Assembly: GCA_900553255.1 (NCBI GenBank)
Contig: USCI01000002.1
Location: forward strand, 1 to 64,000
From: an uncultured Oscillospiraceae bacterium
Lineage (GTDB): Bacteria > Bacillota > Clostridia > Oscillospirales > Acutalibacteraceae
Length of the DNA stretch: 64,000 bases
Direction of reading: 5' to 3'
Part shown: positions 43,581 through 51,957 of the stretch, piece by piece
How the letters are laid out: every line of letters starts with the position of its first letter
Position numbering within the stretch: the stretch's first letter is position 1
Made by a program: the position numbers and the translations under genes
Notes under the pieces: generated by a model
The model's input: the letters and a program-made list of their open reading frames with translations, nothing else
Database searches by the model: none
Told to the model about the DNA's origin: nothing

Positions 43581-46463
43581 TTACTCCGCCGTCGGCAAAC
43601 CGTAATCGCGGCGTTTGCGGGTGATTTCCCGGTTGATTTCGTCGTTCCACTGACGCAGCATATCCCGCGGCACCTCATCCGAGAACACCGCCGCACGGAA
43701 GGCGTTATTGAGATTGCGCGCAATATAATAGGCGCCGGGCATCTCCGGGATTTCCCGGACATTTTTCCACTGATCCTGCAGCAGCTCCAGCTCCTCCTGC
43801 TGCCACTGCAGTCCGGCCATCGCCCCGACGTTCGACGGGGTATACCGGCTCGCGGCGCCGAGCGTCGCTTCAATCTGCCGGCCGTACTGCGCCTGCACCT
43901 CCGTGGAGGTAAACCAGTCCATAAACGTCCACGCCGCGTCGGGATGATCGGTGTCCGCCAGCATGACGCAGGCGGTCGACGAGGCGGAGGAATCGCTGCG
44001 GTCCACCGTGCCGTCCTCCTGCCGGGTGCCCGGCAGCGGCGCCATCTGCCACAGCCCATTGATCTCCGGTGCGGCAAGCAGCAGCTGGCAGTAGAAGTTA
44101 TACGGCATGATGGTCACCGGCATCTCGCCGGACTTGAACCGGTTGAGGTCGCTTTTGATGTGGGAAAAATTGTACTGCGTATAGATCCGGCACCATTCCT
44201 CAAACGCCTCGACCGCCTCCGGGGAATCCAGCTGTGTCTTTGTGCCGTCCTCGTTATACAGCGAGCCGCCCTTCTGCAGCAGCAGCATGTAATAGACCGA
44301 CACCTCGCTGGGAATACCGATTTCCCGGTTGTTGCGCTGCAGGATGGAGATCATGTTATACATGTCCTCCCAGGTGTCCGGCGGCGTCAGCCCCAGTTCG
44401 CTGAGCACATCGGTACGGTAAAACAGCATGTGGAATATCTCGGTCTGCGGCAGGGCGTACACGCTGTTCCCGAGCGTATACGGGTCAAGCGCGGTGGACA
44501 TAAACCGCTCCTTCACCTCGTCAAAGCCGGCAAACCCTTCCAGCGGATGCAGGGCACCGCGCAGCGCCATATCCACCGGCAGCGACCGCACGGCATCGAG
44601 CGCCACATCCGGACCGATGCCCGCCATGATGGCCTGCGGCAGAATCGCCGCACCCACCAGCTTGAGGGTTACCCCGATATCGTATTCCTCGGAAAAGCCG
44701 CTGTCGATCAGGCTGCGCAGGATATACATCTGGTCACGGCCGGCGCCGATCCATACCTCGATCTGCTCCTCATACGCATCGCTGCCGGAGACGTTGTTAT
44801 AGTCCATGAGGAAGGAGGAACAGAACAGCTCCACCTGATACCACAGTTCCCGGAAAAAGCCGCCGCCCGCCGTGGGCGCTTCCTGGTCGGCGGAATACAC
44901 CGTGAGGTAATCGAGCTGCAGCGGCTGCTGCCGCCGGCTCTGGATCCACGCCGCAAGCGCCGAGATATTCTCCCGGAATTCCTCCAGGCGCGGGGCGATG
45001 GAATACGGCTTCTTGGCAAACCGTTCGAGCTGATCCGCCAGCTGCACCAGCGTATTCGCCACGCTGCCGCTGCGGCCGGTCACCGCCTCGAGCGCCTCGG
45101 TCTGGTCCCGCAGCACCTTGGCCAGGCTCTGGAAATCGGTGAGCAGGTTCGGGATGTCGTTCGCCAAATCATAGTCGAAATACGGGTCCGGGTTTGCGCC
45201 GGTGATCATCACGATCTTCTGATACAGGTCTCCCAGCTGCTCCCAGACCGCGTCGAGAGCCGCCAGCGATTCCAGCATATCTCCCGGAACCACCTCTATG
45301 GTAATGTCGTGGGAGCCGGCGGTCAGGTAAAACAGGAAGTCGCCCTGCCCGTCTCCCAGTGTCTTGATTTCCCAGTCATTGGAATAGGGGAATTTAACCG
45401 TCCCCAGCTCGTCAAACAGGATTTCCCCGTCGATCGCGACGCTGCGGGAGGTATACAGTCCCCGGACAAAATTCTGCTTATACTTGAGTGCGATTTTATA
45501 GTAGCCGTCCTGCGGCACCTCGATGGTCCATTTCGCCCACTGGCCGCCGTATGCCCAGCCGCTGCCGCCGAGCGTATTGCGGCGGATAACCGAGGGGCTC
45601 GACGGCTCGGTAGCCGCACTGCCCCGGTCATAGGTGGCGGTGAGCACGGTGGTGGAATACTCATCCGCGCGCTCCGCCTGGTAATTCTGCGAATATCCGA
45701 TCGTCTGGGAGGCAGCGGCCGCGGTATCCACGTCAGCGGCATACTCCGCATAACCGACCGGCTGCTTCTCCTCATACAGGGTCAGCTCCGCCACCGCCGC
45801 GCATTCCCGCACGCCGGTCAGACGGATCACGTTTTCCCCTTTTTCAAAGTAAAACAGGTACGGCGCGTCGTACAGCCCTTCCTTATCCCGGAACGGCTCC
45901 TCGTTGTAGCGCGCGACCTCCACCTTATCCGGCACAATATCGTTGCCGATGGAATCCACCGCAAAGGGTTCGTCCGGTTCGAGGTCATCCCGCCAGATCC
46001 GGCTGAAAGCGATATCGCCCGCCTCGGTGAAGGGCCGGGTGCCGTTTAGGTCGACCGCAAACTCGATATCCGCTCCCTTCCCGGGCAGTGCCTGGTAGGT
46101 CAGCTTCAGGCTGTACAGCCCGGCTCTGGGCACCTCGACCGTCCATTCCGCCCAGGCGCCTTCCTCTTCCCAGAGGAGAACATCTTCCTTTCCCTCATAC
46201 GACGCTTCGCGCCGCACCCCGTCCGACAGTGTCTGCGCCTGGCCGCCGGTGAGGACAACCGTTTCGGTGAGGATATTCTTTTTCCGGTACTGCTCCCGGT
46301 AGACGGCATAGGACTGCGCATCCGCCGGCGCGGTCACCGCATCCGCGGGCGCCTCCTCCTCGCCGAGCACCGTCATGCCGGGCAGGCAGGCGCTCCCCGC
46401 GAGCAGGCAGACCGCCAGGGCCATGGAAGCCCACGCTTTTGTTTTTCGCAACAGTTTACTCAT
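43581..46463 (-). CDS. Giant sugar-binding protein with two N-terminal carbohydrate-binding-like domains (region B)
   Basis: A protein of about 960 residues, homologous along its length to 24013. The signal region (1-38) has a Cys in LLAGSACLPG, but Gly at the -3 position makes this a poor lipobox. Beta domain 1 covers about 50-235 (WAEWTVEVPRAGLYSLKLTY) and beta domain 2 about 240-395 (WAKWTIEVPQDGYYKIALKYKQNF). A helical spacer with heptad character follows at about 395-525. The binding domain covers about 555-950 (GPDVALDAVRSLPVDMALRG, FYRTDVLSELGLTPPDTWEDMYN, AAWTFMDWFTSTEVQAQYG). The ATG at 46463 has GGAG six bases upstream. It delivers substrate to pair I; amino-sugar glycans are the likely cargo. 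Confidence 0.87.
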   Translation of the reverse strand: MSKLLRKTKAWASMALAVCLLAGSACLPGMTVLGEEEAPADAVTAPADAQSYAVYREQYRKKNILTETVVLTGGQAQTLSDGVRREASYEGKEDVLLWEEEGAWAEWTVEVPRAGLYSLKLTYQALPGKGADIEFAVDLNGTRPFTEAGDIAFSRIWRDDLEPDEPFAVDSIGNDIVPDKVEVARYNEEPFRDKEGLYDAPYLFYFEKGENVIRLTGVRECAAVAELTLYEEKQPVGYAEYAADVDTAAAASQTIGYSQNYQAERADEYSTTVLTATYDRGSAATEPSSPSVIRRNTLGGSGWAYGGQWAKWTIEVPQDGYYKIALKYKQNFVRGLYTSRSVAIDGEILFDELGTVKFPYSNDWEIKTLGDGQGDFLFYLTAGSHDITIEVVPGDMLESLAALDAVWEQLGDLYQKIVMITGANPDPYFDYDLANDIPNLLTDFQSLAKVLRDQTEALEAVTGRSGSVANTLVQLADQLERFAKKPYSIAPRLEEFRENISALAAWIQSRRQQPLQLDYLTVYSADQEAPTAGGGFFRELWYQVELFCSSFLMDYNNVSGSDAYEEQIEVWIGAGRDQMYILRSLIDSGFSEEYDIGVTLKLVGAAILPQAIMAGIGPDVALDAVRSLPVDMALRGALHPLEGFAGFDEVKERFMSTALDPYTLGNSVYALPQTEIFHMLFYRTDVLSELGLTPPDTWEDMYNMISILQRNNREIGIPSEVSVYYMLLLQKGGSLYNEDGTKTQLDSPEAVEAFEEWCRIYTQYNFSHIKSDLNRFKSGEMPVTIMPYNFYCQLLLAAPEINGLWQMAPLPGTRQEDGTVDRSDSSASSTACVMLADTDHPDAAWTFMDWFTSTEVQAQYGRQIEATLGAASRYTPSNVGAMAGLQWQQEELELLQDQWKNVREIPEMPGAYYIARNLNNAFRAAVFSDEVPRDMLRQWNDEINREITRKRRDYGLPTAE

Positions 46464-46511
46464 CGAAAGCTCCATTTCCCCGGCGGGTGCCGGAATGTCG
46501 ATGGGGAGGCT

Positions 46512-46535
46512 GCCGGCCGCCCGACGGCGGCCGGC
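46512..46535 (-). other. Intercistronic hairpin before the giant binding-protein gene
   Basis: A perfect ten-base GC stem (GCCGGCCGCC / GGCGGCCGGC) with a four-base loop lies between the surface protein gene and the binding-protein gene. It has no T-run, so it probably affects mRNA processing or stability and not termination. Confidence 0.5.
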
Positions 46536-46551
46536 ATGATCCTGCCCGAAT

Positions 46552-47463
46552 TTACGCGTCAGGCGGATTGCCCTGCTGCTTCTTCTTATTTACAAGCACC
46601 ACAGCGGTAATCACGCCGCCGAGCACCACCGCTGCGCCGACAACAATCAGCACAATCCCCCATACAGGGAAACCGGCCTCGCCGTCGGTACCGGTATCCT
46701 CCGACACATCAGCCGCAGTCGTTTTACCGGCCGTGGTCGGCTTTGTGGTCGAAGACGTCGTGGTTTCCTCCTCTTCGGAGGTGGTGGTCGTGGGGGCTTC
46801 GGTCGTGGTGGTGGTTGCGGGCGGGGTGTAATCGTACTTGACGTAGCTCAGGTCGTCCAGATACAGCTTGAGCTCCGTCTCCGCATCCACGTAGACAAAC
46901 AGGGTCTCCCACACGTCCGCGTGTGCGGGGTCGGTTACGCCCGAGAAATATTCCCCCGAATCCGGGGCGGACTTATGGAAGTCCTCCAGCGGGAAGTCAT
47001 AGGCGACAAACTCCTCGCTGGTGGGGATGGATTTATCCAGGAAAAACGCGGTGCCGAGCGATGAGGTGAACTGCATGCGGAACACCACTTCGCGGCCCGG
47101 GTTGAGGATATAGATGCGGATCGCATCAAAGGCATTGCTGTGATCCGCTTCGAGCACCTCGCCGTCCGCCGTCAGCCGGATCTGATTATTGAAGTCCGGC
47201 TGGTTGACCACGCAGCCATACTCGCCCTGACTGACGAACATCGCACTGTTTTCCCCCGAATGCGCATGGGTCTTGGATTGATAGAGCGAGCCCGGCTGCG
47301 CGGTGTAGGAGGAATAGTTGGCAATGGTCGCCTCATCCTCAAAATCGTCGATCAGCAGCACGTACTCGTTCTCTTCCGCAGCAGCCGGCAGCACGGTGCC
47401 CCCGGCCGTAAAAGCCAGCAGCAGCGCCGCCGCTCCCGCGGCAGACAATAACCGACGCAACAT
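46552..47463 (-). CDS. Membrane-anchored surface protein with one carbohydrate-binding-like domain
   Basis: A 303-residue exported protein: signal peptide (1-29), one beta-sandwich domain (about 33-210; LLIDDFEDEATIANYSSY, AFDAIRIYILNPGREVVFRMQF, LKLYLDDLSYVKYD), a Thr/Glu-rich linker of about 50 residues, a membrane helix and an NKKKQQ tail. The IRIYILNPG strand also occurs as LYIKNPG in the protein at 47538, so both share a domain type. The ATG at 47463 follows GGGG by eight bases; a GTG at 47472 is possible. No catalytic motif is seen; it likely tethers substrate. Confidence 0.8.
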   Translation of the reverse strand: MLRRLLSAAGAAALLLAFTAGGTVLPAAAEENEYVLLIDDFEDEATIANYSSYTAQPGSLYQSKTHAHSGENSAMFVSQGEYGCVVNQPDFNNQIRLTADGEVLEADHSNAFDAIRIYILNPGREVVFRMQFTSSLGTAFFLDKSIPTSEEFVAYDFPLEDFHKSAPDSGEYFSGVTDPAHADVWETLFVYVDAETELKLYLDDLSYVKYDYTPPATTTTTEAPTTTTSEEEETTTSSTTKPTTAGKTTAADVSEDTGTDGEAGFPVWGIVLIVVGAAVVLGGVITAVVLVNKKKQQGNPPDA

Positions 47464-47496
47464 AAGTTGCACCCCTTCCTTTCGTGTGGGACAGTC

Positions 47497-47524
47497 CTGC
47501 AGGGGCGGGCCTCCGCCCCGGCAG
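47497..47524 (-). other. Intercistronic hairpin between two surface protein genes
   Basis: A seven-base GC stem (GGGGCGG / CCGCCCC) extended by CTGC/GCAG lies between the genes at 47538 and 46552. There is no T-run. Confidence 0.45.
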
Positions 47525-47537
47525 CCGTTTCCCTGCT

Positions 47538-48956
47538 TTACCGGGACTTTTTGCCCTTCTTCGCGCTCAGAACCAGCGCCGCGCCGCCCAGGCCGGCGAG
47601 TGCGAATACGGCCGCACCCACACCGGCTACACCGGTAGGCTTATTTTCGACGTTATCGTCCTGGCCGCCGTCCGCTGCGACCTGCAGCTTGGTGAGCTTG
47701 GAGAAATACAGCGTATCCTCCGGAATCACGCTGACCATGTTGATCTCGATATCCCAGATGCTGAAATCCAGCTCCTCGAGCGTGAGGTTTTTCCTCTGCT
47801 CGCCCTCCAGGTTGGTCTTATGGAAGTCGCCCAGCGCAAAGTCGTAGGGGACATACTCATCCGAGCCGCCCGCAATATCCTGCCGGAGAATCCATTTGGT
47901 GCCGTTTTCGGTGGTGAAGATGATCTGCAGCGGCATCGCATTGCCCGGGTTCTTGATGTACAGACGGACACCGTCAATCCCGTTCTTACCGTCCCACGCC
48001 TTATTGTCGGTGGTCAGCTTGATATTCGGGAAGAAGTCGCTGCCGGTACCGCCGTTTTTGATGTCGCCATAGGCACCACCGGTGTTCTTCATCACAAATT
48101 CGCCGTTCTCCATCGCGATTTCGGCACCCTGCAGAGCGGTCCAGTTATCGGTCTTGTCAAAGGTGTACATCGGGCTTTCGGTGTATTTGACAGTCTCGCC
48201 ACCGGTTTCGCCACCGGTCTCACCGCCGGTTTCGCCACCGGTCTCACCGCCGGTTTCGCCGCCGGTTTCGCCGCCGGTTTCGCCGCCGGTTTCGCCGCCG
48301 GTCTCACCGCCGGTCTCTTCCTCTCCGCAGTATACATCGATCTTCTGGAACACAACCGAAACGGTTCGGTCGATGCTGACAAAGTTAAAGCCCATTTTGA
48401 AAATATCAAACCAGTCCTTGGGCGTCGGGTTGCTCTCCATAAAGGCATCCCAGGTGGTGTCCACCGGATAGGTGTCGTTGCTGCTCTCGACCACCTTGAA
48501 GCTGGACATCGGGATTACGATCTTCTGCACGTCCTCGCCCTCAGGGATGGTGATGGTGCTGCGGAACTGCGGTGCCATCGCCACCTGGATGATCACATGG
48601 GTGTCCACCGCCGGCCCCAGATTCTTGACGTACAGATGAATGCCGTCCGCCACATTGCTGTAGTCGGTCACATTGGCATCCGCGCCGTCACAGGTCAGAT
48701 GGACGGTCTGGTTCGGGAAACTCGCGGTGTTCTGGAAATAGCCGAAGTCCGCCACGTCGTTGTCCACGCGGAGGCCCTCGCCTTCCACGAAGGTCTTGGT
48801 CACCTTCTGTGTCGCATCCTCCACCCAGTCTGCCGCGTTTTCCGCAGTGAAGGTGTGGATGGTATGCGTCTGCTGTTCAGCCGACGCCGGCAGAGCGCCG
48901 AAGCAGCAAACAGCCAGCATGGACAGGGATAAGCCGATACTCAGAAGTTTGCGCAT
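47538..48956 (-). CDS. Surface protein with two carbohydrate-binding-like domains joined by a GGET repeat linker
   Basis: A 472-residue exported protein: signal peptide (1-26), beta domain 1 (about 30-210), about ten copies of GGET (residues about 215-255), beta domain 2 (about 260-430; GVRLYIKNPGNAMPLQIIF and EYVPYDFALGDFHKTN), then NKPTG, a hydrophobic helix and AKKGKKSR. The tail resembles a sortase signal with a non-standard motif. The linker DNA is a 12-bp tandem repeat and may vary in length. AAGGAG precedes the ATG. It should bind polysaccharide at the surface near the importer. Confidence 0.8.
   Translation of the reverse strand: MRKLLSIGLSLSMLAVCCFGALPASAEQQTHTIHTFTAENAADWVEDATQKVTKTFVEGEGLRVDNDVADFGYFQNTASFPNQTVHLTCDGADANVTDYSNVADGIHLYVKNLGPAVDTHVIIQVAMAPQFRSTITIPEGEDVQKIVIPMSSFKVVESSNDTYPVDTTWDAFMESNPTPKDWFDIFKMGFNFVSIDRTVSVVFQKIDVYCGEEETGGETGGETGGETGGETGGETGGETGGETGGETGGETGGETVKYTESPMYTFDKTDNWTALQGAEIAMENGEFVMKNTGGAYGDIKNGGTGSDFFPNIKLTTDNKAWDGKNGIDGVRLYIKNPGNAMPLQIIFTTENGTKWILRQDIAGGSDEYVPYDFALGDFHKTNLEGEQRKNLTLEELDFSIWDIEINMVSVIPEDTLYFSKLTKLQVAADGGQDDNVENKPTGVAGVGAAVFALAGLGGAALVLSAKKGKKSR
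48193..48312. repeat. Ten-copy 12-bp tandem repeat encoding the GGET linker
   Basis: Ten in-frame units of the type GTTTCGCCGCCG (plus strand) differ only at synonymous positions; four central units are identical. Each unit encodes Gly-Gly-Glu-Thr on the minus strand. Slippage would change linker length in steps of four residues without breaking frame. Confidence 0.9.
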
Positions 48957-49019
48957 GTGTATTCACTCCTTTTTTATTTTTCCCGGAAGCCCTCCGGGTT
49001 GTCTCCTCCTCGGTTCCGG

Positions 49020-49047
49020 CCGCCGTTCCGAAGCAACGGAACGGCGG
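49020..49047 (-). other. Intercistronic hairpin after the binding-protein gene at 49063
   Basis: An 11-base perfect stem (CCGCCGTTCCG / CGGAACGGCGG) with a six-base loop lies 16 bases past the stop of the binding-protein gene. No T-run follows on the minus strand, so the downstream surface protein genes may still be transcribed through it. Confidence 0.5.
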
Positions 49048-49062
49048 GCCGGATTTCCATGA

Positions 49063-50916
49063 TCAGGATGCGTTGGTAACGATAATATCGTCCACGTTGA
49101 AGCTGTGCGAACCGGCATAATCGCCCTCGCCGCTCACGGTAAGCTGGAAGACGGTGATACTCGACAGGTCCATATCAATGCTTTCGCCCTCCAGGTAGTC
49201 CGGAAGCATAAAGTCGCTGAACGGGATCACATAGGTCTGCGCTGTGTCTCCGGTGATCTCCAGGTCATAATGCCACTGCGTGTTCTTGCCGTCGGTAAAG
49301 GTCAGGGTGAGCAGCTGCTTGGTGCCGTCGCCCTGCACCCACAGCGACATCGCGTTATATTCGCTCCAGTCGCGGGTGAACTCCTTCCGGAAGCCGCCCC
49401 AGCCGACGTCGGACACGTCATAGTACATCTTGCCGCCGTAGTTGCCGCTGTTTTTCACTTCGGTGTCGAGATACAGCTCATATCCGCTGCTGCCGCCCGG
49501 AACCGCAGTCAGCTTGCTGACGATCGGGGTGGTGATGCCGCCGTCGGGAATCGCTTCAAAATCTTCCACCTTCGGGGAGTTGCTCGCTTCAATGATTTCA
49601 CCGGTCGCCGCGAGCAGGCTTTCCATCTCCGCTTTGCGGTTTTCCAGTGCGGTCGCCCACGGAACGCCCCAGTAAATGGTCTCCCAGGTGCAGTTATAAC
49701 CGAGGTTCTCGAGGTACTCCTGCACGCCCTTGATGTTTTCCGGCTGGTCGTTTGCCTCGCCGTGGCACACCCGCAGCTGCTCAAGCAGTTCATCGGAGAG
49801 CTTATAGGTCTCCTGGATCTCCTGGTATTTCACATCCAGCGCGTTTTCCCGGTAATACTCGTAATACAGGATGCAGGCGTTGAGCGCCACCGCCGCCTGC
49901 GGGTTCTTCGCGCCCACCGGGATGGTGTAGGCGCCGACCATATCCCGCGCATAATAGGTATCCCCGTTCGGGTCGCGCGGCATCGGGGCAATCCCCAGGG
50001 TATCCTGCTCGATCATACTGGTCAGGTACTGGTACATGGTGCCGGAATCCTGCGGCATCATCGCCGCGCCGCCGCTGCCGAACAGCTCGATGGTATCGGC
50101 GGTCTTATAGCCGAGGTTCTTGACGTTGATCAGGTCATAGATGAAATTCATCGCCCGCGCGATGTTCTCGCTGTCCATGTTGCTGACCGGCTTCATGGTC
50201 TCGCTGTCCATGGTCGCAAACGGTTCGCCGGTGGTATACGGCCAGCAGACCGGACGGTTGAAGCACACGCCGTAGACGTCCACCTCGCCGTCGTCATTGG
50301 TATCCTGAGTCAGTTCCTCCGCCGCTTCGGCGAAAGCGTTCCAGTCCCATTTGTCCTGCTGGTACAGCTCCCACGGCGTCTCCAGTCCCGCGTCCTCGAA
50401 CATCTTCTTGTTGTAGTACACGGTGTTGACCGCCATGATGGTGTTGTACAGACCGTAGTGCTGGCCGTTCCACTCGTTGCTGTCGTAATAGGCACGGTGG
50501 CGGTCATAATACTTATTGCTCAGGTCGGTATACGGGTCGATCGGCTGAATGAGGTTGCTGACGATCAGATCCAGCTCCGCCTTGTCGCCGTAAATGTCCG
50601 GCGGGCTGCCCGCTGCCACCATAGCGGCAAGCCTGGTTTTCCGCTCGTTCCACGGGGCCTCGATGTATTCCACCGTCAGGCCGTATTCCGCCTTGAGGAT
50701 GTCGGTGTACACCGAGTTCGGCGGCTCGCCGTTGGAAATCAGCATGGTGCAGGTGTCCCCTACCAGCTGATCCATCTCCGGCAGCGCCCATTCGCCGGTC
50801 ACCTTTTCCAGCGTACTGCCCTCCGATTCGCTGCTGCCCGGCTTGCAGCCGCTGAGCAGCAGGCCGAAGAGCATGACCGTGGCCAGGATCAGGCACAGCC
50901 ATCGTTTGTGTGTCAT
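49063..50916 (-). CDS. Sugar-binding lipoprotein with C-terminal CBM11/CIA30-like domain
   Basis: A 617-residue lipoprotein: signal and lipobox GLLLSGC near residue 24, a family 1 binding domain (about 45-440; GSPPDIYGDKAELDLIVSNL, VYYNKKMFEDAGLETPWELY, YARDMVGAYTIPVGAKNP), and then about 160 residues of beta sandwich (NSGNYGGKMYYDVS, YNAMSLWVQGDGT, SITVFQLTVSG, HSFNVDDIIVTN). The latter resembles CIA30 or family 11 carbohydrate-binding modules. AAGGAG precedes the ATG at 50916. It follows the PHP gene by 68 bases and could serve permease pair II at 52164-54057. Fusion of a binding module to a transport receptor could keep it on the glycan. Confidence 0.87.
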   Translation of the reverse strand: MTHKRWLCLILATVMLFGLLLSGCKPGSSESEGSTLEKVTGEWALPEMDQLVGDTCTMLISNGEPPNSVYTDILKAEYGLTVEYIEAPWNERKTRLAAMVAAGSPPDIYGDKAELDLIVSNLIQPIDPYTDLSNKYYDRHRAYYDSNEWNGQHYGLYNTIMAVNTVYYNKKMFEDAGLETPWELYQQDKWDWNAFAEAAEELTQDTNDDGEVDVYGVCFNRPVCWPYTTGEPFATMDSETMKPVSNMDSENIARAMNFIYDLINVKNLGYKTADTIELFGSGGAAMMPQDSGTMYQYLTSMIEQDTLGIAPMPRDPNGDTYYARDMVGAYTIPVGAKNPQAAVALNACILYYEYYRENALDVKYQEIQETYKLSDELLEQLRVCHGEANDQPENIKGVQEYLENLGYNCTWETIYWGVPWATALENRKAEMESLLAATGEIIEASNSPKVEDFEAIPDGGITTPIVSKLTAVPGGSSGYELYLDTEVKNSGNYGGKMYYDVSDVGWGGFRKEFTRDWSEYNAMSLWVQGDGTKQLLTLTFTDGKNTQWHYDLEITGDTAQTYVIPFSDFMLPDYLEGESIDMDLSSITVFQLTVSGEGDYAGSHSFNVDDIIVTNAS

Positions 50917-50984
50917 GACGCAATCACTCCTTCTTTTGCTTGGATGTTCTCCTCTATCTTCACAGCCTTCCGCTGTGTCGGGCA

Positions 50985-51914
50985 TCAGGAATCTGTACCG
51001 CCGAAGATCGGCTGGCTCCAGGTGATGTGGCCGGCAAAGTCGACACACATCGCGCTGACAAAGGGTGCGCCCGCCGGTATCCGCGCGGTCAGGCGGCTGA
51101 CCGGCTCATCCCGCGTGCCGTGCACGGCGGTATCCCCCCAGCCGGAATAGATGTACAGCGACCGGCAGGGCGAGGCGGTGAGCACCGCGGTATCGTCCTC
51201 CACGGCAAAATCCAGGATCCGCGGCCCCTCCTCCCCAGGATAGGCGGCGGTGGCGGTAAAGCTGCCGGCGAGAATCGCGTCCCGGATCGCCTGATGGGTC
51301 AGCCGGGGCGCCTTGACGGTAATATATCCCCAGCCGAAATCCTTGTGGAACTGATGGGTGTCGTCGCTCGCAAAGCACAGCGGGCGGCGGCCGTTCCAGA
51401 GCATCTGGTGGAAAAACGCCTGCGCCTGACCGCTGAGCCAGGAGGCTTCGCAGGTGCCGTTGAAAATTTCCATCCCGGTCAGGCCCTCAAACGAAAGGGC
51501 CTGCGAGAAGTCGAGCCAGGACCAGTACGGGTGCGCGAGCACCGTCAGATGATCCCGCGCGGTCATGTATGCGGCGATCTCTCCGATTTTCCTGCCCCGC
51601 AGCTGCTCAAAGCGGCAGCCCTCCTCAATCGCGGAATCCTCCGGCGTACCGACAGCGACCAGGTGTACCGAACGGTTGCCGAAATCCGCCGTGGAATCAA
51701 ACTCCACCCCCGGAAACAGCAAAAAATCCTCCCGTCCGAGCTTTTCATGGCGTCCGTAGACAAAGTGGTCGGTAATCGCCAGAAAGGCATATCCGGCCCG
51801 GCGGTACGCCTCGGCCGTCTCCTGCGGCGACGCCGAGCCGTCGGAGCAGGTCGTATGGGTGTGCAGGTTGCCCTTGTACCAGCTGCCTTCCGGCAGCAGC
51901 GTACGTCTGACCAT
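50985..51914 (-). CDS. PHP-domain phosphoesterase-like protein
   Basis: A 309-residue cytoplasmic protein with the complete PHP metal set: GNLHTHTTCSDG (His18, His20), AITDH, FPGVEFDS, VLAHPYW and FASDDTH. Residues about 225-309 form a C-terminal beta extension. PHP proteins hydrolyse phosphoesters, but this compact subtype found in carbohydrate loci is uncharacterised; cyclic or sugar phosphates are possible substrates. AAAGGAGG lies eight bases before the ATG at 51914. It opens a unit with the binding lipoprotein at 49063, after a 249-base gap that holds a large inverted repeat. Confidence 0.85.
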   Translation of the reverse strand: MVRRTLLPEGSWYKGNLHTHTTCSDGSASPQETAEAYRRAGYAFLAITDHFVYGRHEKLGREDFLLFPGVEFDSTADFGNRSVHLVAVGTPEDSAIEEGCRFEQLRGRKIGEIAAYMTARDHLTVLAHPYWSWLDFSQALSFEGLTGMEIFNGTCEASWLSGQAQAFFHQMLWNGRRPLCFASDDTHQFHKDFGWGYITVKAPRLTHQAIRDAILAGSFTATAAYPGEEGPRILDFAVEDDTAVLTASPCRSLYIYSGWGDTAVHGTRDEPVSRLTARIPAGAPFVSAMCVDFAGHITWSQPIFGGTDS

Positions 51915-51957
51915 CCCGTTTTCCTCCTTTAAGATAAGCCGAATCGACCCCAACCCG

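Noticed and set aside
43542..46049. Long open plus-strand frame opposite the giant binding-protein gene
   Set aside because: Same antisense-shadow character; the minus strand encodes a clear binding protein.
46352..46463. Lipobox in the giant binding protein at 43581
   Set aside because: The Cys in LLAGSAC is preceded by G-S-A, not the usual L-x-x or L-A-G pattern, so lipidation is not claimed.
48193..48312. Repeat array as a possible CRISPR
   Set aside because: Units are 12 bp, contiguous without spacers, and in-frame within a coding sequence.
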